A stretch of 64,000 bases of DNA from Flavobacterium weaverense (GCF_003688495.1 NZ_REFH01000008.1:248001-312000); one strand, 5' to 3'; positions 46,086 to 55,518 are shown, counted from the stretch's first letter. Notes: generated by a model from the letters alone, not told the origin. Translations and numbers: made by a program.

Positions 46086-47413
46086 ACCATCGATTTAAAT
46101 TGCTTTAATTTTCCACGATTGCTTCTGTTTAAAGTCAACTTTCTAGTAAATGTGAAATTTAAATTAGATTCTAAATACAACTCGATCGCTATGTTTATTT
46201 TTTGAATTTGTTCTCCATTCAATTCCATCTCACTAACATATTCCACTTCAAACGAGTCAATTTTAGTTTGCTTGATAGTGAATTCTTTAACATTTCCATC
46301 ATCTTCAATTATGCTTTTTGTAATGTAGTAAAATGTAAGTCCAGGAGTTATTTTGCCACTTGGTAAAATTGCAATATCATTTGTACGACCAACTAATGTT
46401 TTTAAAATAGGCTTCTTTAAAGTGCTTTTTTCGTCTAGCACTCCAGTATCACCAATTTCGTATCGTATAAATGGATGCGCTTTATTGAATAGTGAAGTTA
46501 TCACAATTCGACCTGATATTCCATTTGGGACAGGATTGTTATTTTCATCTAAAACTTCTACAAATAAGGTCTCAGCGTTTACTTGCCACTCTCCATTTTG
46601 ATTTTCAAACGCTATTAAATCTAATTCTGATACTCCGTATTCGTTGATAATGGGAATTCCAAATTGCTTCTCCATCAATTTTTTGTCATCTGCAAATAGC
46701 ATTTCAGAAGTTACGATGCAAACTTTAATTGTGGGACAAATATCAGTAAGAATAATATTTTTCTTTTCTAAATATTTAGCAAATAAAACGATGGAACTTG
46801 TGTAACCATTAATGTAATCAAATGGGTTATTTTGAAATTTTATTAATATTTTTTCTAAAACTTTATCAGATAAATCAAAAATTGGAAATCGATAGCGGCG
46901 GCTTAGGAAATCTTTCAATCTTTCTTTTTTATTTCCAATAAAATCCAAAGGAATGCCATAGAATCGTGCTTGATAAGAACTATTAAAATTAATACCATGC
47001 ATGGCAAAACGATGAACTATCGAAGACCACGTTAATGCATGACAATATTTATCTTTTGCAAAAATAAAAGGCTCTCCGCTGGATCCTGATGTTTTGTTCA
47101 CATAAATATTCTTTGTAGTGTAACCTTTTGACAAACGTTCAAAAAGAGGTTTTTGTAAGTTTTTTTTATTTAAAATAGGTAAATCATTCCAATTATTAAA
47201 TAATTTAGAACCAACTAATTCTTGATAAAAAGGATTGTTTTCTAAATGATAATTGACAATTTCTCGTTTTTTATTTTCGATAAATTCAAAATATTCCTCA
47301 TTACTCAACGCTACAATTTTATCCAACTCGTTCTGAGCTTTCTTGAGAGGAAAGCCATTAATTAGTAGCGATAAATCAAAAATTCGAAACATTTTAAAAT
47401 GATATTTTATCAA
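46082..47413 (-). CDS. PaaK/CapK-like adenylate-forming enzyme
   Basis: 443 residues. The ATP-binding loop NKTSGSSGEP (about 106-115) and the INEYGVSE motif define the phenylacetate-CoA-ligase superfamily. The branch with FYQELV and RYEIGDTGVL is common in capsule clusters (CapK, CoF synthetase). It probably activates an acyl or amino acid for polysaccharide decoration, but its substrate is unknown. It is convergent with the polysaccharide operon. The start is either the first Met or MFRIF seven residues on. Confidence 0.83.
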   Translation of the reverse strand: MIKYHFKMFRIFDLSLLINGFPLKKAQNELDKIVALSNEEYFEFIENKKREIVNYHLENNPFYQELVGSKLFNNWNDLPILNKKNLQKPLFERLSKGYTTKNIYVNKTSGSSGEPFIFAKDKYCHALTWSSIVHRFAMHGINFNSSYQARFYGIPLDFIGNKKERLKDFLSRRYRFPIFDLSDKVLEKILIKFQNNPFDYINGYTSSIVLFAKYLEKKNIILTDICPTIKVCIVTSEMLFADDKKLMEKQFGIPIINEYGVSELDLIAFENQNGEWQVNAETLFVEVLDENNNPVPNGISGRIVITSLFNKAHPFIRYEIGDTGVLDEKSTLKKPILKTLVGRTNDIAILPSGKITPGLTFYYITKSIIEDDGNVKEFTIKQTKIDSFEVEYVSEMELNGEQIQKINIAIELYLESNLNFTFTRKLTLNRSNRGKLKQFKSMV

Positions 47414-47492
47414 AAATAATATATACTAACAACTAATGAACAACATGTGACAAATTTTTGAAAATTAATTACTTTTTCAGTTTAAAAGCAAT

Positions 47493-47500
47493 TATTTTTG
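47493..47500 (+). promoter_or_regulatory. Minus-7 box of purD
   Basis: TATTTTTG, 44 nt before the ATG. Confidence 0.5.
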
Positions 47501-47544
47501 CAACATCCTAAAAAAAGGAGACACACAACTAAACTACACACAAA

Positions 47545-48819
47545 ATGAATATTTTACTATTGGGTTCAGGAGGAAGAGAACATGCTTTTGCATGGAAAAT
47601 GATTCAAAGTCCGCTTTGTGATACACTTTTTGTAGCACCTGGAAATGCAGGAACTGCTGCTATAGCTAATAATGTTGCTTTGAGTCCAACTGATTTTGAA
47701 TCTATAAAAGCATTTGTTATAAAAGAAAATGTAACAATGGTTGTAGTGGGTCCAGAAGATCCATTAGTAAAAGGGATTTATGATTTCTTTCTAAATGATG
47801 TAGAGTTAAAAGACATTCCAGTAATCGGACCTTCTAAATTAGGAGCGCAATTAGAAGGAAGCAAGGAATTTGCAAAAGAATTTTTAATTAAACATAATAT
47901 TCCAACAGCAGCCTATGATAGTTTTACTGCTGAAACTGTAGAAAAGGGTTGTGAATTTCTAGAAACTTTACAGCCACCTTATGTTTTAAAAGCAGATGGA
48001 CTCGCAGCAGGTAAAGGAGTTTTAATTATTCAAGACTTGGCAGAAGCCAAAGAAGAGCTTAGAAATATGTTAGTACATCAAAAATTTGGTGCTGCAAGTT
48101 CTAAAGTTGTTATTGAGGAATTCCTTGACGGAATCGAACTGAGCTGTTTTGTTTTGACGGATGGAAAAAATTATAAAATTTTACCAACTGCTAAAGATTA
48201 CAAACGAATTGGAGAAGGCGACACAGGATTGAATACAGGCGGAATGGGCGCTGTTTCTCCAGTTCCTTACGTTGACGCTGTTTTAATGGAAAAAATTGAA
48301 ACACGCATCGTAAAACCAACTATTGACGGTTTTCAAAAAGATGGTATTCCGTACAAAGGTTTTGTTTTTATCGGATTGATCAATGTAAATAATGAGCCTA
48401 TCGTTATTGAGTATAACGTAAGGATGGGTGATCCTGAAACAGAAGTAGTTATTCCTAGACTAAAAACGGATTTAGTGGAGTTGTTTTTGGCTACAGCCAA
48501 TGAAAAACTCAATGAAATCACACTTGAAATTGATGAAAGAAGCGCTACAACTATAATGGTTGTATCTGGCGGTTATCCTGAAGATTTTGAAAAAGGAAAA
48601 GTAATTTCAGGATTAGAAACTATTAAAGATTCTATAGTTTTCCACGCAGGAACTAAATTAGACAACGGAAATGTTGTTTCTAATGGAGGTAGAGTATTAG
48701 CCATAACTTCATACGGAAATGATTTCGAAGAAGCCATAAAAAAATCTTACCAAAATATAGATAAACTAAATTTTGATAAGATGTATTTTAGAAAAGATAT
48801 TGGAAACGACTTAAAATAG
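47545..48819 (+). CDS. purD: Phosphoribosylamine-glycine ligase
   Basis: 424 residues, normal for PurD. It joins phosphoribosylamine and glycine with ATP in purine synthesis. The N-terminal LLLGSGGREHAFAWK, the VVVGPEDPLVKG segment and the ATP-grasp core (VLKADGLAAGKGVLI, NVRMGDPETEV) are all present. It has a separate promoter. Nucleotide metabolism continues nearby with upp at 50148. Confidence 0.97.
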   Translation: MNILLLGSGGREHAFAWKMIQSPLCDTLFVAPGNAGTAAIANNVALSPTDFESIKAFVIKENVTMVVVGPEDPLVKGIYDFFLNDVELKDIPVIGPSKLGAQLEGSKEFAKEFLIKHNIPTAAYDSFTAETVEKGCEFLETLQPPYVLKADGLAAGKGVLIIQDLAEAKEELRNMLVHQKFGAASSKVVIEEFLDGIELSCFVLTDGKNYKILPTAKDYKRIGEGDTGLNTGGMGAVSPVPYVDAVLMEKIETRIVKPTIDGFQKDGIPYKGFVFIGLINVNNEPIVIEYNVRMGDPETEVVIPRLKTDLVELFLATANEKLNEITLEIDERSATTIMVVSGGYPEDFEKGKVISGLETIKDSIVFHAGTKLDNGNVVSNGGRVLAITSYGNDFEEAIKKSYQNIDKLNFDKMYFRKDIGNDLK

Positions 48820-48851
48820 TTTCTAAATGTCGTTCACTTTTTTCTTAATTT

Positions 48852-49082
48852 TTATTTAAAGAAAGAGTGAGCGGTAGTATCTTGTTTTTCAGTACCAGCA
48901 TCTTCAAAAATTTTCAATTGTTTGATCCAATATACCATTGCACCAGCACAAATAATCATGAAAATCCAGTTAATTGTATTTGCAGCAAACCAAGATGATA
49001 ACTCTAAAGAGCGTAAAAAATCGTGAGGAGCAAATAAAATATTCACAAATAAGTATTCTATTCCTTCGAAAAATGCTTTCAT
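48852..49082 (-). CDS. DUF6341-like small membrane protein
   Basis: 76 residues. A hydrophobic N-terminus (FEGIEYLFVNILFAPHDFLR) and a clear transmembrane helix (NTINWIFMIICAGAMVYW) are followed by a short polar tail. The pattern fits DUF6341, a small Flavobacteriia family found beside DUF6427 genes as here. Function unknown. It is divergent from the DUF6427-like gene. Confidence 0.8.
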   Translation of the reverse strand: MKAFFEGIEYLFVNILFAPHDFLRSLELSSWFAANTINWIFMIICAGAMVYWIKQLKIFEDAGTEKQDTTAHSFFK

Positions 49083-49223
49083 AATGTATAAAATTAATTT
49101 TAGTAGTTGTTTTGTGAACTCTAACGGATGAAAACTATTGCTTTTGGCAATCTTTACTAACTTTCAGAGTTTACTTTTTAAACAAGTATTATATTTACGA
49201 ACACAAAAGTATAAAATATCCTT

Positions 49224-50153
49224 ATGATAACAAGTGTTTTTAGAAAATCTACGCCATTAAATTTTTTACTTGTCGGGATTTTGATGCTGTTTTTCTTTTT
49301 AATGTTTCAATTGCAAGATTTATCTTGGTTAAGTTCCTTGCCTTCAGCACTTACAAAGGGAGGAATGTTCTGTCTTTTAATAGCTTCAATATTCATCGCA
49401 AATTTTGTAACTAAAAAAAATGGATTGAGTAAGGACAGCACCTTTACGATATTTTTCTATTTTTTATTTCTGCTTTTTTTTCCTTCGGTACTTAATAATA
49501 CGAATCTAATTCTATCTAACTTTTTCATACTATTAGCGTTGCGAAGGTTAATTTCGCTGCAATCATTAAAATCGTCAAAAGAAAAAATATTTGATGCCTC
49601 ATTATGGATTTTTTTAGCAGCATTATTTCATTTTTGGAGTATAATCTTTATTATTTTAGTTTTTATATCTATAATTTTCCATGTTTCAAGGGATTACAGA
49701 AACTGGATATTACCTTTTATCGCTTTTTTCATCGTGGTAATTTTCTACATTATTTTTGCTTTAGTTTTTAATCTGGACGGTATCGAATATTTACGAAACA
49801 GTGTTCACACGAATTTTGAGATTAGTTATTTTAAAAATAATTATGAAAATGGTGCCTTATCAATCTATGCTACAATAGCTTTGTTTTTTCTTGTATCCAT
49901 GTTTAGTACATTATCAGGAAGACCGCAGCTTTTACATACTTCTTATAAAAAAATCATCGCTTCTTTTTTCATTGGAGTACTAATTTATGTAGTTTCACCG
50001 GTAAAAAGTAATGATCTTTTAATTTTCACTTTTGCACCTTTAGCCATAATGGCTACGAGTCATATTGAAATGCCTCAAATCAGGCTGAATCAAGAGTTAG
50101 TGCTTTATGCGCTTATTATTTGTAGTATGTTTGCTTTTTTTAGTCAGTTATAA
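49224..50153 (+). CDS. DUF6427-like polytopic membrane protein
   Basis: 309 residues with about eight transmembrane helices. It begins MITSVFRKSTPLNFLLVGIL, the start seen in DUF6427 proteins of Flavobacteriia. The helices continue to the C-terminus with few polar loops, and no catalytic motif is visible. Its 3' end overlaps the convergent upp gene by 6 nt. Function unknown. Confidence 0.8.
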   Translation: MITSVFRKSTPLNFLLVGILMLFFFLMFQLQDLSWLSSLPSALTKGGMFCLLIASIFIANFVTKKNGLSKDSTFTIFFYFLFLLFFPSVLNNTNLILSNFFILLALRRLISLQSLKSSKEKIFDASLWIFLAALFHFWSIIFIILVFISIIFHVSRDYRNWILPFIAFFIVVIFYIIFALVFNLDGIEYLRNSVHTNFEISYFKNNYENGALSIYATIALFFLVSMFSTLSGRPQLLHTSYKKIIASFFIGVLIYVVSPVKSNDLLIFTFAPLAIMATSHIEMPQIRLNQELVLYALIICSMFAFFSQL

Positions 50154-50801
50154 TTTAACTCCGTAAGCTAAATCACCGGCATCACCCAGACCTGGAACGA
50201 TATAATTTTTAGCATCTAAGCCATCATCTAATGTTCCTATCCAAAGATGGCAATTGTCAGGAAGTTGCTCCTTAAGACGTGCAATTCCTTCTGGTGTTGC
50301 AATTACAACTGCAATATGAATTTCTTTTGGAGTACCTCTTTCTAATAATCTATTAAAAACCGCAACAATAGATTGTCCAGTAGCAAGCATTGGATCTAAT
50401 AATAGCACATTTTTATTATTTATGTCTGCAACAGCTTGATATTCTACTCTTATTTCAAAATAATCATCGTTGTTTGGGTGATGTCTAAAAGCTGAAATAA
50501 AGCCATTTTCAGCGCTGTCAAAATAATTTAGAAATCCTTGATGCATTGGTAAACCAGCTCTCAGAATCGAACACAAAACGATTTGATCTTTAATTTCTGT
50601 AGTACTTTTTGTTCCTAGAGGAGTCGTAATATTGATGTCTTGATAAGCTAATTCTTTGCTAAGTTCATACGCCATTATTTCACCTATTCGCTCAATATTT
50701 CTTCTAAAACGCATGCTGTCTTTATGAACATCGACATTTCTTATTTGGCCTAAAAAATGATTTAGAATGCTATTATTTTCTGATAAATTATGAATTTGCA
50801 T
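50148..50801 (-). CDS. upp: Uracil phosphoribosyltransferase
   Basis: 217 residues. It makes UMP from uracil and PRPP. The PRPP-binding loop is LLLDPMLATGQS and the uracil-binding end is GDAGDLAYGV; both are family markers. The length is normal. The start is the ATG at 50801. It is convergent with DUF6427 and divergent from DUF4254. Confidence 0.96.
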   Translation of the reverse strand: MQIHNLSENNSILNHFLGQIRNVDVHKDSMRFRRNIERIGEIMAYELSKELAYQDINITTPLGTKSTTEIKDQIVLCSILRAGLPMHQGFLNYFDSAENGFISAFRHHPNNDDYFEIRVEYQAVADINNKNVLLLDPMLATGQSIVAVFNRLLERGTPKEIHIAVVIATPEGIARLKEQLPDNCHLWIGTLDDGLDAKNYIVPGLGDAGDLAYGVKL

Positions 50802-50860
50802 GATTTTAATTTTGCTTTTAAACTTCTACAGTTTTTGTTAAACCATAAAAGTATAAAAAG

Positions 50861-50868
50861 TATCTTTG
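50861..50868 (+). promoter_or_regulatory. Minus-7 box of the DUF4254 gene
   Basis: TATCTTTG, 20 nt before ATG 50889. It lies downstream of the alternative start at 50790 and so rules that start out. A TTTG at 50834-50837 is a possible minus-33 (23-nt gap). Confidence 0.65.
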
Positions 50869-50888
50869 TAATTATAAAATATAAAAAT

Positions 50889-51494
50889 ATGTTTTCAAAA
50901 CTAGCTTATTCCGTATTCGAAAAAAGTATTAAGGATTATCATGAGTTTGATAATGTAGATCAACCGATCCACAATCCTTATCCTAAAGATAAATTTGAAC
51001 ATTTGTTGTATCACAAGAACTGGATTGATACCGTACAATGGCATTTTGAAGATATCATTAGAGATCCTAATATTGATCCCGTTGCGGCTCTAACTTTAAA
51101 AAGAAGAATCGATGCTTCAAATCAGGAGCGTACTGATATGGTTGAATATATTGACAGTTATTTTCTTCAAAAATACAGCACTGTTGTGATTAAAGACAAT
51201 GCAAAAATCAACTCTGAAAGTCCTGCTTGGGCTTTTGATAGATTATCGATTTTAGCTCTTAAAATTTATCACATGAATGAAGAGGCAACTCGCGAGCAAG
51301 CCTCTCAAGATCACAGAGATAAGTGCCAAGTGAAATTAAATATTTTATTAGAACAAAGAACTGATTTATCAACAGCTATCGATGATTTACTTACTGATAT
51401 CGAGCATGGAGATAAATTCATGAAAGTGTACAAACAAATGAAAATGTACAATGACGATGAGTTAAATCCTGTTTTGTACCAAAATAAAAAATAG
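50889..51494 (+). CDS. DUF4254-family protein
   Basis: 201 residues from ATG 50889, giving MFSKLAYSVFEKSIKDYHEF. An all-helical protein. The conserved LYHKNWIDTVQWHFEDIIRDP and the NQERTDMVEYID motif match DUF4254, a Bacteroidota family often next to glycosyltransferases of lipopolysaccharide synthesis. The GT9 gene that follows fits that context. The molecular role is unknown. Confidence 0.9.
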   Translation: MFSKLAYSVFEKSIKDYHEFDNVDQPIHNPYPKDKFEHLLYHKNWIDTVQWHFEDIIRDPNIDPVAALTLKRRIDASNQERTDMVEYIDSYFLQKYSTVVIKDNAKINSESPAWAFDRLSILALKIYHMNEEATREQASQDHRDKCQVKLNILLEQRTDLSTAIDDLLTDIEHGDKFMKVYKQMKMYNDDELNPVLYQNKK

Positions 51495-51499
51495 TTTTT

Positions 51500-51645
51500 G
51501 AAGCTATTCCAGCTTTCCATTACAATTCCTCATAAAAAAAGTATAGTTTCTATGGTTATAAAAAGAGCTTCCGCTGGTCGCTTTTTTAGAACCAGAAACT
51601 TTACTTTTTTTGTTCCGGGATTTTCATTTTAATCTGGGCTAAAAC
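51500..51645 (+). repeat. Flavobacterial intergenic fold repeat, copy B
   Basis: It begins GAAGCTATTCCAGCTTTCCA and then TTACAATTCC. The centre is AAAAGAGCTTCC and GGTCGCTTTTTT, and it ends with TCCGGGATTTTCATTT and GGGCTA. It aligns with copy A at 14644-14797 on the other strand. Here the stem is AAAGTA/TACTTT, GTTTCT/AGAAAC and TGGTT/AACCA. In copy A the matching stem uses different bases, consistent with selection on the fold. Confidence 0.7.
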
Positions 51646-51663
51646 CCACGATCAATATTACAA

Positions 51664-52701
51664 TTGCCAAACAACATTAAACATATAGCTGTCATGAGAC
51701 TTTCCGCGATGGGAGATGTCGCCATGACGGTTCCTGTTTTACGGGCTTTTGTAAAACAATATCCATCCGTTCAGTTGACTGTGATTTCTCGTCCTTTTTT
51801 AAAACCTTTCTTTAACGGAATCCCAAATATTTCTTTTTTCGCTTTCGATGAAAAAGAACGCCATAAAGGTTTTCTAGGATTGTTGCGTTTATTCCAGGAC
51901 TTAAAAAAATTAAATATTGATGCTTTTGCTGATTTGCATAATGTTCTTCGTTCCCAAATCATTCGCAATCTTTTTGCTGTAAGCGGAAAAAAAATCGCGT
52001 CGGTAGACAAAGGTCGACAAGGAAAAAAAGAATTAACGCGCACAGAGGATAAAGAATTCAAACAATTGCCCACTATGTTCCAGCGGCATACTACAGTTTT
52101 TGAAGAACTTGGATTTCCTATAAATTTTTCAAATCCTAATTTTCCAGAAAAAGGAATTCTAGATAAAGAAATTCAAACAATCATTGGTAACGATTATAAA
52201 AATTTAATAGGGATTGCTCCTTTTGCACAATATGATTCTAAAGTATATCCTATAGATTTAATGCAAAAAGTAATTGAACAATTAGCTAAAAACAGTTCAT
52301 ATAAAATTTTACTTTTTGGAGGTGGAAAAAAAGAAATTGAAGTACTAGAATCACTTTCAAAAGATAAAGTAAACGTCATTAACATGGCTGGGAAAATTAA
52401 ATTTCAACAGGAATTACAAGTAATTAGTAATCTTGATGTTATGCTTTCTATGGATTCTGGAAACGCGCATATTGCTGCCATGCTTGGTGTAAAAGTTGTC
52501 ACCCTTTGGGGCGCGACACATCCATTTGCTGGTTTTTCACCTTTTAATCAACCATTAGAAAACGCTTTAATTTCTGATCGAGAAAAGTATCCTTTACTGC
52601 CAACATCAGTTTATGGAAATAAAGTAGTTGAAGGTTATGATGAGGTCATGCGATCGATCCAACCAAATCAGGTTGTGGCGTATATTCAGTCTTTAGTGTA
52701 G
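51664..52701 (+). CDS. Family 9 glycosyltransferase (heptosyltransferase-like)
   Basis: 345 residues from a TTG at 51664. The next Met (51694) would cut off IKHIAVMRLSAMGD, the conserved first strand, so the TTG is preferred. GT9 features are the N-terminal AMGDVAMTVPVLRAF, the central SKVYPIDLMQKVIEQL and MSMDSGNAHIAAMLGVKVVTLWGATHP, the ADP-sugar-binding region. It probably acts in lipopolysaccharide core synthesis together with DUF4254. Confidence 0.92.
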   Translation: MPNNIKHIAVMRLSAMGDVAMTVPVLRAFVKQYPSVQLTVISRPFLKPFFNGIPNISFFAFDEKERHKGFLGLLRLFQDLKKLNIDAFADLHNVLRSQIIRNLFAVSGKKIASVDKGRQGKKELTRTEDKEFKQLPTMFQRHTTVFEELGFPINFSNPNFPEKGILDKEIQTIIGNDYKNLIGIAPFAQYDSKVYPIDLMQKVIEQLAKNSSYKILLFGGGKKEIEVLESLSKDKVNVINMAGKIKFQQELQVISNLDVMLSMDSGNAHIAAMLGVKVVTLWGATHPFAGFSPFNQPLENALISDREKYPLLPTSVYGNKVVEGYDEVMRSIQPNQVVAYIQSLV

Positions 52702-52705
52702 ATTT

Positions 52706-52905
52706 TTAAATTGGATCTAAGCTTAATACCATTTTATATACCTCATAATTTCTAATCGCCTTTCCAAAGTTTAAATTTATTCTTCAAAATAAACAGCTTT
52801 CAGTCCTAAACGTACCGATTCTCTTTGCTATTTTTCTACATACATTGTATAATCTCTTGAAGATATTTGTAGCATTAGCGATTGCTTTTTGTCATTTTAC
52901 TTAAA
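52706..52905 (-). pseudogene. Decayed gene fragment of unknown family
   Basis: On the minus strand one frame reads DYTMYVEK, a stop, then RESVRLGLKAVYFEE and a stop. A second frame then reads FGKAIRNYEVYKMVLSLDPI and a stop at 52706-52708. The residue choice is coding-like and the pieces join after a frameshift and a nonsense codon. I do not recognise the family. The rest of the 378-base gap before the reductase holds no supported feature. Confidence 0.4.
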
Positions 52906-53079
52906 TTTAAAACAACCAATTCACCTTGTAATTTTTCAAAGAATTTTAAATTTTTTTTTGCTTCTTTTATAAGATTCGTTTTCTTACTAATAAAAGTTCC
53001 TCATTTAGTTAAAATAAAAAATTCCAAAGTCCACTGTTTAATTTGGAGTTTGGAATTCTATTTATTCAGTAATTATATT

Positions 53080-54132
53080 TTAAACATCGTCGTAATCGAT
53101 ATAAATACTTTCTGATGTTGGATGTGCTTGACAAGTAAGTATTAGTCCACTTGCTATTTCTTTGTCCGTAAGAATTGAGTTTTTACTCATTTCAGCAGTT
53201 CCTGATGTTACTCGTGCTAGACAGCTACTGCAAATTCCACCTTGACAAGAATATGGAGCATCTATCCCTTGCTTTAACGCTGCATCAAGAACGGTTTGTT
53301 TCTGTGACATTTCAAACGTCGTTTCCTCGTCATCAACCATAATGGTGATTTTCGAGTGTCCACTTAATGATTTTTCAATTTTATTTTCGGCAGTAGAGGA
53401 GGCAAACAATTCAAATTTTATATTCGATTCCTTTACATTATGTTCCTTTAAAACATCAGAAACGATGTTGATCATTTCTTCTGGACCACATAAATAGAAC
53501 TTATCAAATTCAAGTTCCTTATGCTTGTTTTTCAAAACAAAATTTACCGCTGCTTTTTCAATTCTTCCAAATAAAGCATTGTCTGCTTTGGCTTGACTGA
53601 AAACATAATGTACAAAAAGACGACCTACATATTTCAATTGTAAATCGTGTAATTCTTGATGAAAGATGGTTTCTTCAGGCGTTTTATTTCCGTAAACCAG
53701 CACGAATGAACTTTTTGGTTCGTCTTTCAATACTGATTTTAGTATTGAAAGTATGGGCGTGATTCCGCTTCCTGCTGCAAAAGCAACATAATTTTTTTGT
53801 CGGTCTGCCTGAGGTTCAAATGTAAATTTACCTTCAGGAGTTCCAACTTCAATTACATCTCCAGCTTTCAGTTTTGTATTAGCAAACTGAGAAAAAGCAC
53901 CTCCTTTTACAGCTTTTACAGCAATGCGAAGTTCTCCACTTTCTGGCGATGAACAAATTGAATACGCACGACGTATTTCCTCACCGTCAAGCGTTAATTT
54001 CAAATTTAGGTATTGACCCGCAATGAATTTATAATTTGCTTTTAATTCTTCCGGTACGTTAAAAAGTATAGAAACGGCATCTTTAGTTTCGCGCTTTACT
54101 TCTTTTATAATTAGTTTTAAAAAGGATGACAT
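53080..54132 (-). CDS. PaaE-like ferredoxin-NADP-type reductase with 2Fe-2S domain
   Basis: 350 residues from ATG 54132. A TTG 18 nt upstream overlaps the minus-7 box and is rejected. The FAD-binding RAYSICSSP and the NAD(P)-binding FAAGSGITPILSILK are followed by a plant-type 2Fe-2S ferredoxin domain with C-x4-C-x2-C-x29-C (CQGGICSSC, then TCQAHP). This is the layout of PaaE, the phenylacetyl-CoA epoxidase reductase, but no paaABCD genes are present. It may supply electrons to another oxygenase or desaturase. Confidence 0.9.
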   Translation of the reverse strand: MSSFLKLIIKEVKRETKDAVSILFNVPEELKANYKFIAGQYLNLKLTLDGEEIRRAYSICSSPESGELRIAVKAVKGGAFSQFANTKLKAGDVIEVGTPEGKFTFEPQADRQKNYVAFAAGSGITPILSILKSVLKDEPKSSFVLVYGNKTPEETIFHQELHDLQLKYVGRLFVHYVFSQAKADNALFGRIEKAAVNFVLKNKHKELEFDKFYLCGPEEMINIVSDVLKEHNVKESNIKFELFASSTAENKIEKSLSGHSKITIMVDDEETTFEMSQKQTVLDAALKQGIDAPYSCQGGICSSCLARVTSGTAEMSKNSILTDKEIASGLILTCQAHPTSESIYIDYDDV

Positions 54133-54147
54133 GTGATTATTTTTTGA

Positions 54148-54155
54148 CAAAGATA
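54148..54155 (-). promoter_or_regulatory. Minus-7 box of the PaaE-like gene
   Basis: The minus strand reads TATCTTTG, 15 nt before the ATG. Confidence 0.6.
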
Positions 54156-54421
54156 ATAAACAGATTAGGTTTCTTAAATCAAAGTGTTTGAAAATTTTAA
54201 AGCAGTTGAAATAAGGATCTTTTTTGCCACGAGTTACAGGAAAATCCGCGAATACTTAATATTCAAAAAAACCAATTAATTTTCTATTGTGAAAATTTAG
54301 TAAACTTATGAAAATTTTCATTTTGTGTTAAAATGTTCTACTTGTAGTTGATTTTTTAGTTAAATAATAGGTTTGCTTTAAAATTAATATACCTAACATG
54401 ATTATGTATAGGAATCTTATG

Positions 54422-54429
54422 TATATTTG
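54422..54429 (+). promoter_or_regulatory. Minus-7 box of the padR operon
   Basis: TATATTTG, 43 nt before ATG 54473. Readings starting upstream of it (54398) are therefore rejected. Confidence 0.6.
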
Positions 54430-54472
54430 TTTTCGAAAAGAAATTGCTTTGCATCTCCTAATGATAAAAAAT

Positions 54473-54814
54473 ATGAAAAATTCACAATTATATAAGGGAA
54501 GTTTAAATACGATCATCATGAAGTTGCTGGAGGAAAACGGCAAGATGTATGGTTATGAAATTACTCAAAAAGTTAAAGCAATTACATCGGGTGAACTTAA
54601 TATTACCGAAGGCGCTTTATATCCTGCTTTACATAAACTGGAAGCAGAAGGAATTCTCGATGTAGAAATCGAAAAAGTAGACAATAGAATGCGCAAATAT
54701 TATAAACTTACTGAAAAAGGTACAACCGAAACCGTAAACCGACTTTCAGAACTAGAAGATTTTATTAGAAATATGCAGAGTTTAGTAAACCCAAGTCCAA
54801 AATTAGAATTTTAA
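54473..54814 (+). CDS. PadR-family transcriptional regulator
   Basis: 113 residues from ATG 54473 (MKNSQLYKGSLNTIIMKLL). A winged-helix domain shows YGYEITQKVKAITSGELNITEGALYPALHKLEAEGILDVE in pieces typical of PadR, and a short C-terminal dimerisation helix follows. The DNA-recognition helix is TEGALYPALHKLE. It heads an operon with HAAS-like membrane proteins and an ABC exporter, an arrangement common for PadR repressors that respond to membrane-active compounds. It probably represses its own operon (inference). Confidence 0.93.
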   Translation: MKNSQLYKGSLNTIIMKLLEENGKMYGYEITQKVKAITSGELNITEGALYPALHKLEAEGILDVEIEKVDNRMRKYYKLTEKGTTETVNRLSELEDFIRNMQSLVNPSPKLEF

Positions 54815-54821
54815 TCTTAAG

Positions 54822-55499
54822 ATGATGAAATTAACTCAAGAACAAACTCAATACATTTTCGATTATGTTTCTTCACGTGATATCAAATGGTATGAATTGC
54901 AAGTGGAATTAACGGATCACATGGTTTCTAGCATGGAGGAAATTTGGGAGAAAGATCCTGAACTCACTTTTCATCAAGTAAAACAATACGCTGAGAATAA
55001 TTTTACTGGAGATTCTAGTTTTAAATCCATTGAAAAGGAACGAACTGAAATTTTGGGAAAAGAGTTCAGAAAGGAGCAATGGAAGATGATTGGCGAGTAT
55101 CTAAAGTTTCCTAAGATATTTGCAAGTATAATAGTAGTTTTCCTAACTTTTAAAATTTCTCTGTATTTTGAAGAGCCAAGAAAGTTTGTTGCAGGACTAT
55201 TTCTTTTTTTAATTTTTGTAGCCATACCCATGGTCTATTCTTATTACAAGAATAGAAAAATAGATGGTAATCGCTTTATTGAAATTGAGAAGAGCAATCC
55301 ACTAACTTTATTATTTGGTGGTTTTATTAATTTTGGACTTAGTTTAGGAAATGTTTTTAAAGAAGAAATTAATGAATATGCTTTAGTACTTTTTCTTTTT
55401 TGTTGTTTGTGGGCATTAACGGTTTTATGCTTAATAACTGGAATCTTATTGCAAAACAAAACTATCAAAAGGGTTAAAGAACAATACCAGTTAAATTAG
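54822..55499 (+). CDS. HAAS-like membrane protein 1
   Basis: 225 residues. The N-terminal helical domain (KLTQEQTQYIFDYVSS, YELQVELTDHMVSSMEEIW) resembles HAAS/DUF1700-type domains found downstream of PadR regulators. About four transmembrane helices follow. It starts 7 nt after padR; ATG at 54822 or 54825 is possible. It is paralogous to the proteins at 56109 and 56775. It probably senses or couples to the ABC exporter. Confidence 0.78.
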   Translation: MMKLTQEQTQYIFDYVSSRDIKWYELQVELTDHMVSSMEEIWEKDPELTFHQVKQYAENNFTGDSSFKSIEKERTEILGKEFRKEQWKMIGEYLKFPKIFASIIVVFLTFKISLYFEEPRKFVAGLFLFLIFVAIPMVYSYYKNRKIDGNRFIEIEKSNPLTLLFGGFINFGLSLGNVFKEEINEYALVLFLFCCLWALTVLCLITGILLQNKTIKRVKEQYQLN

Positions 55500-55518
55500 C
55501 ATTATTAATCCACTAATA

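Larger units (their letters stand above)
54133..54472. other. Divergent regulatory region between the reductase and padR
   Basis: 340 bases with a minus-7 box for each side. Around 54390-54429, TACCTA...TATAGG and two ATGTATA words could be a PadR operator, seen only by eye. No gene. Confidence 0.4.

Noticed and set aside
52882..53115. Plus-strand open frame of 77 codons
   Set aside because: It overlaps the end of the reductase gene in antisense and a pseudogene remnant; its composition is typical of AT-rich noise.
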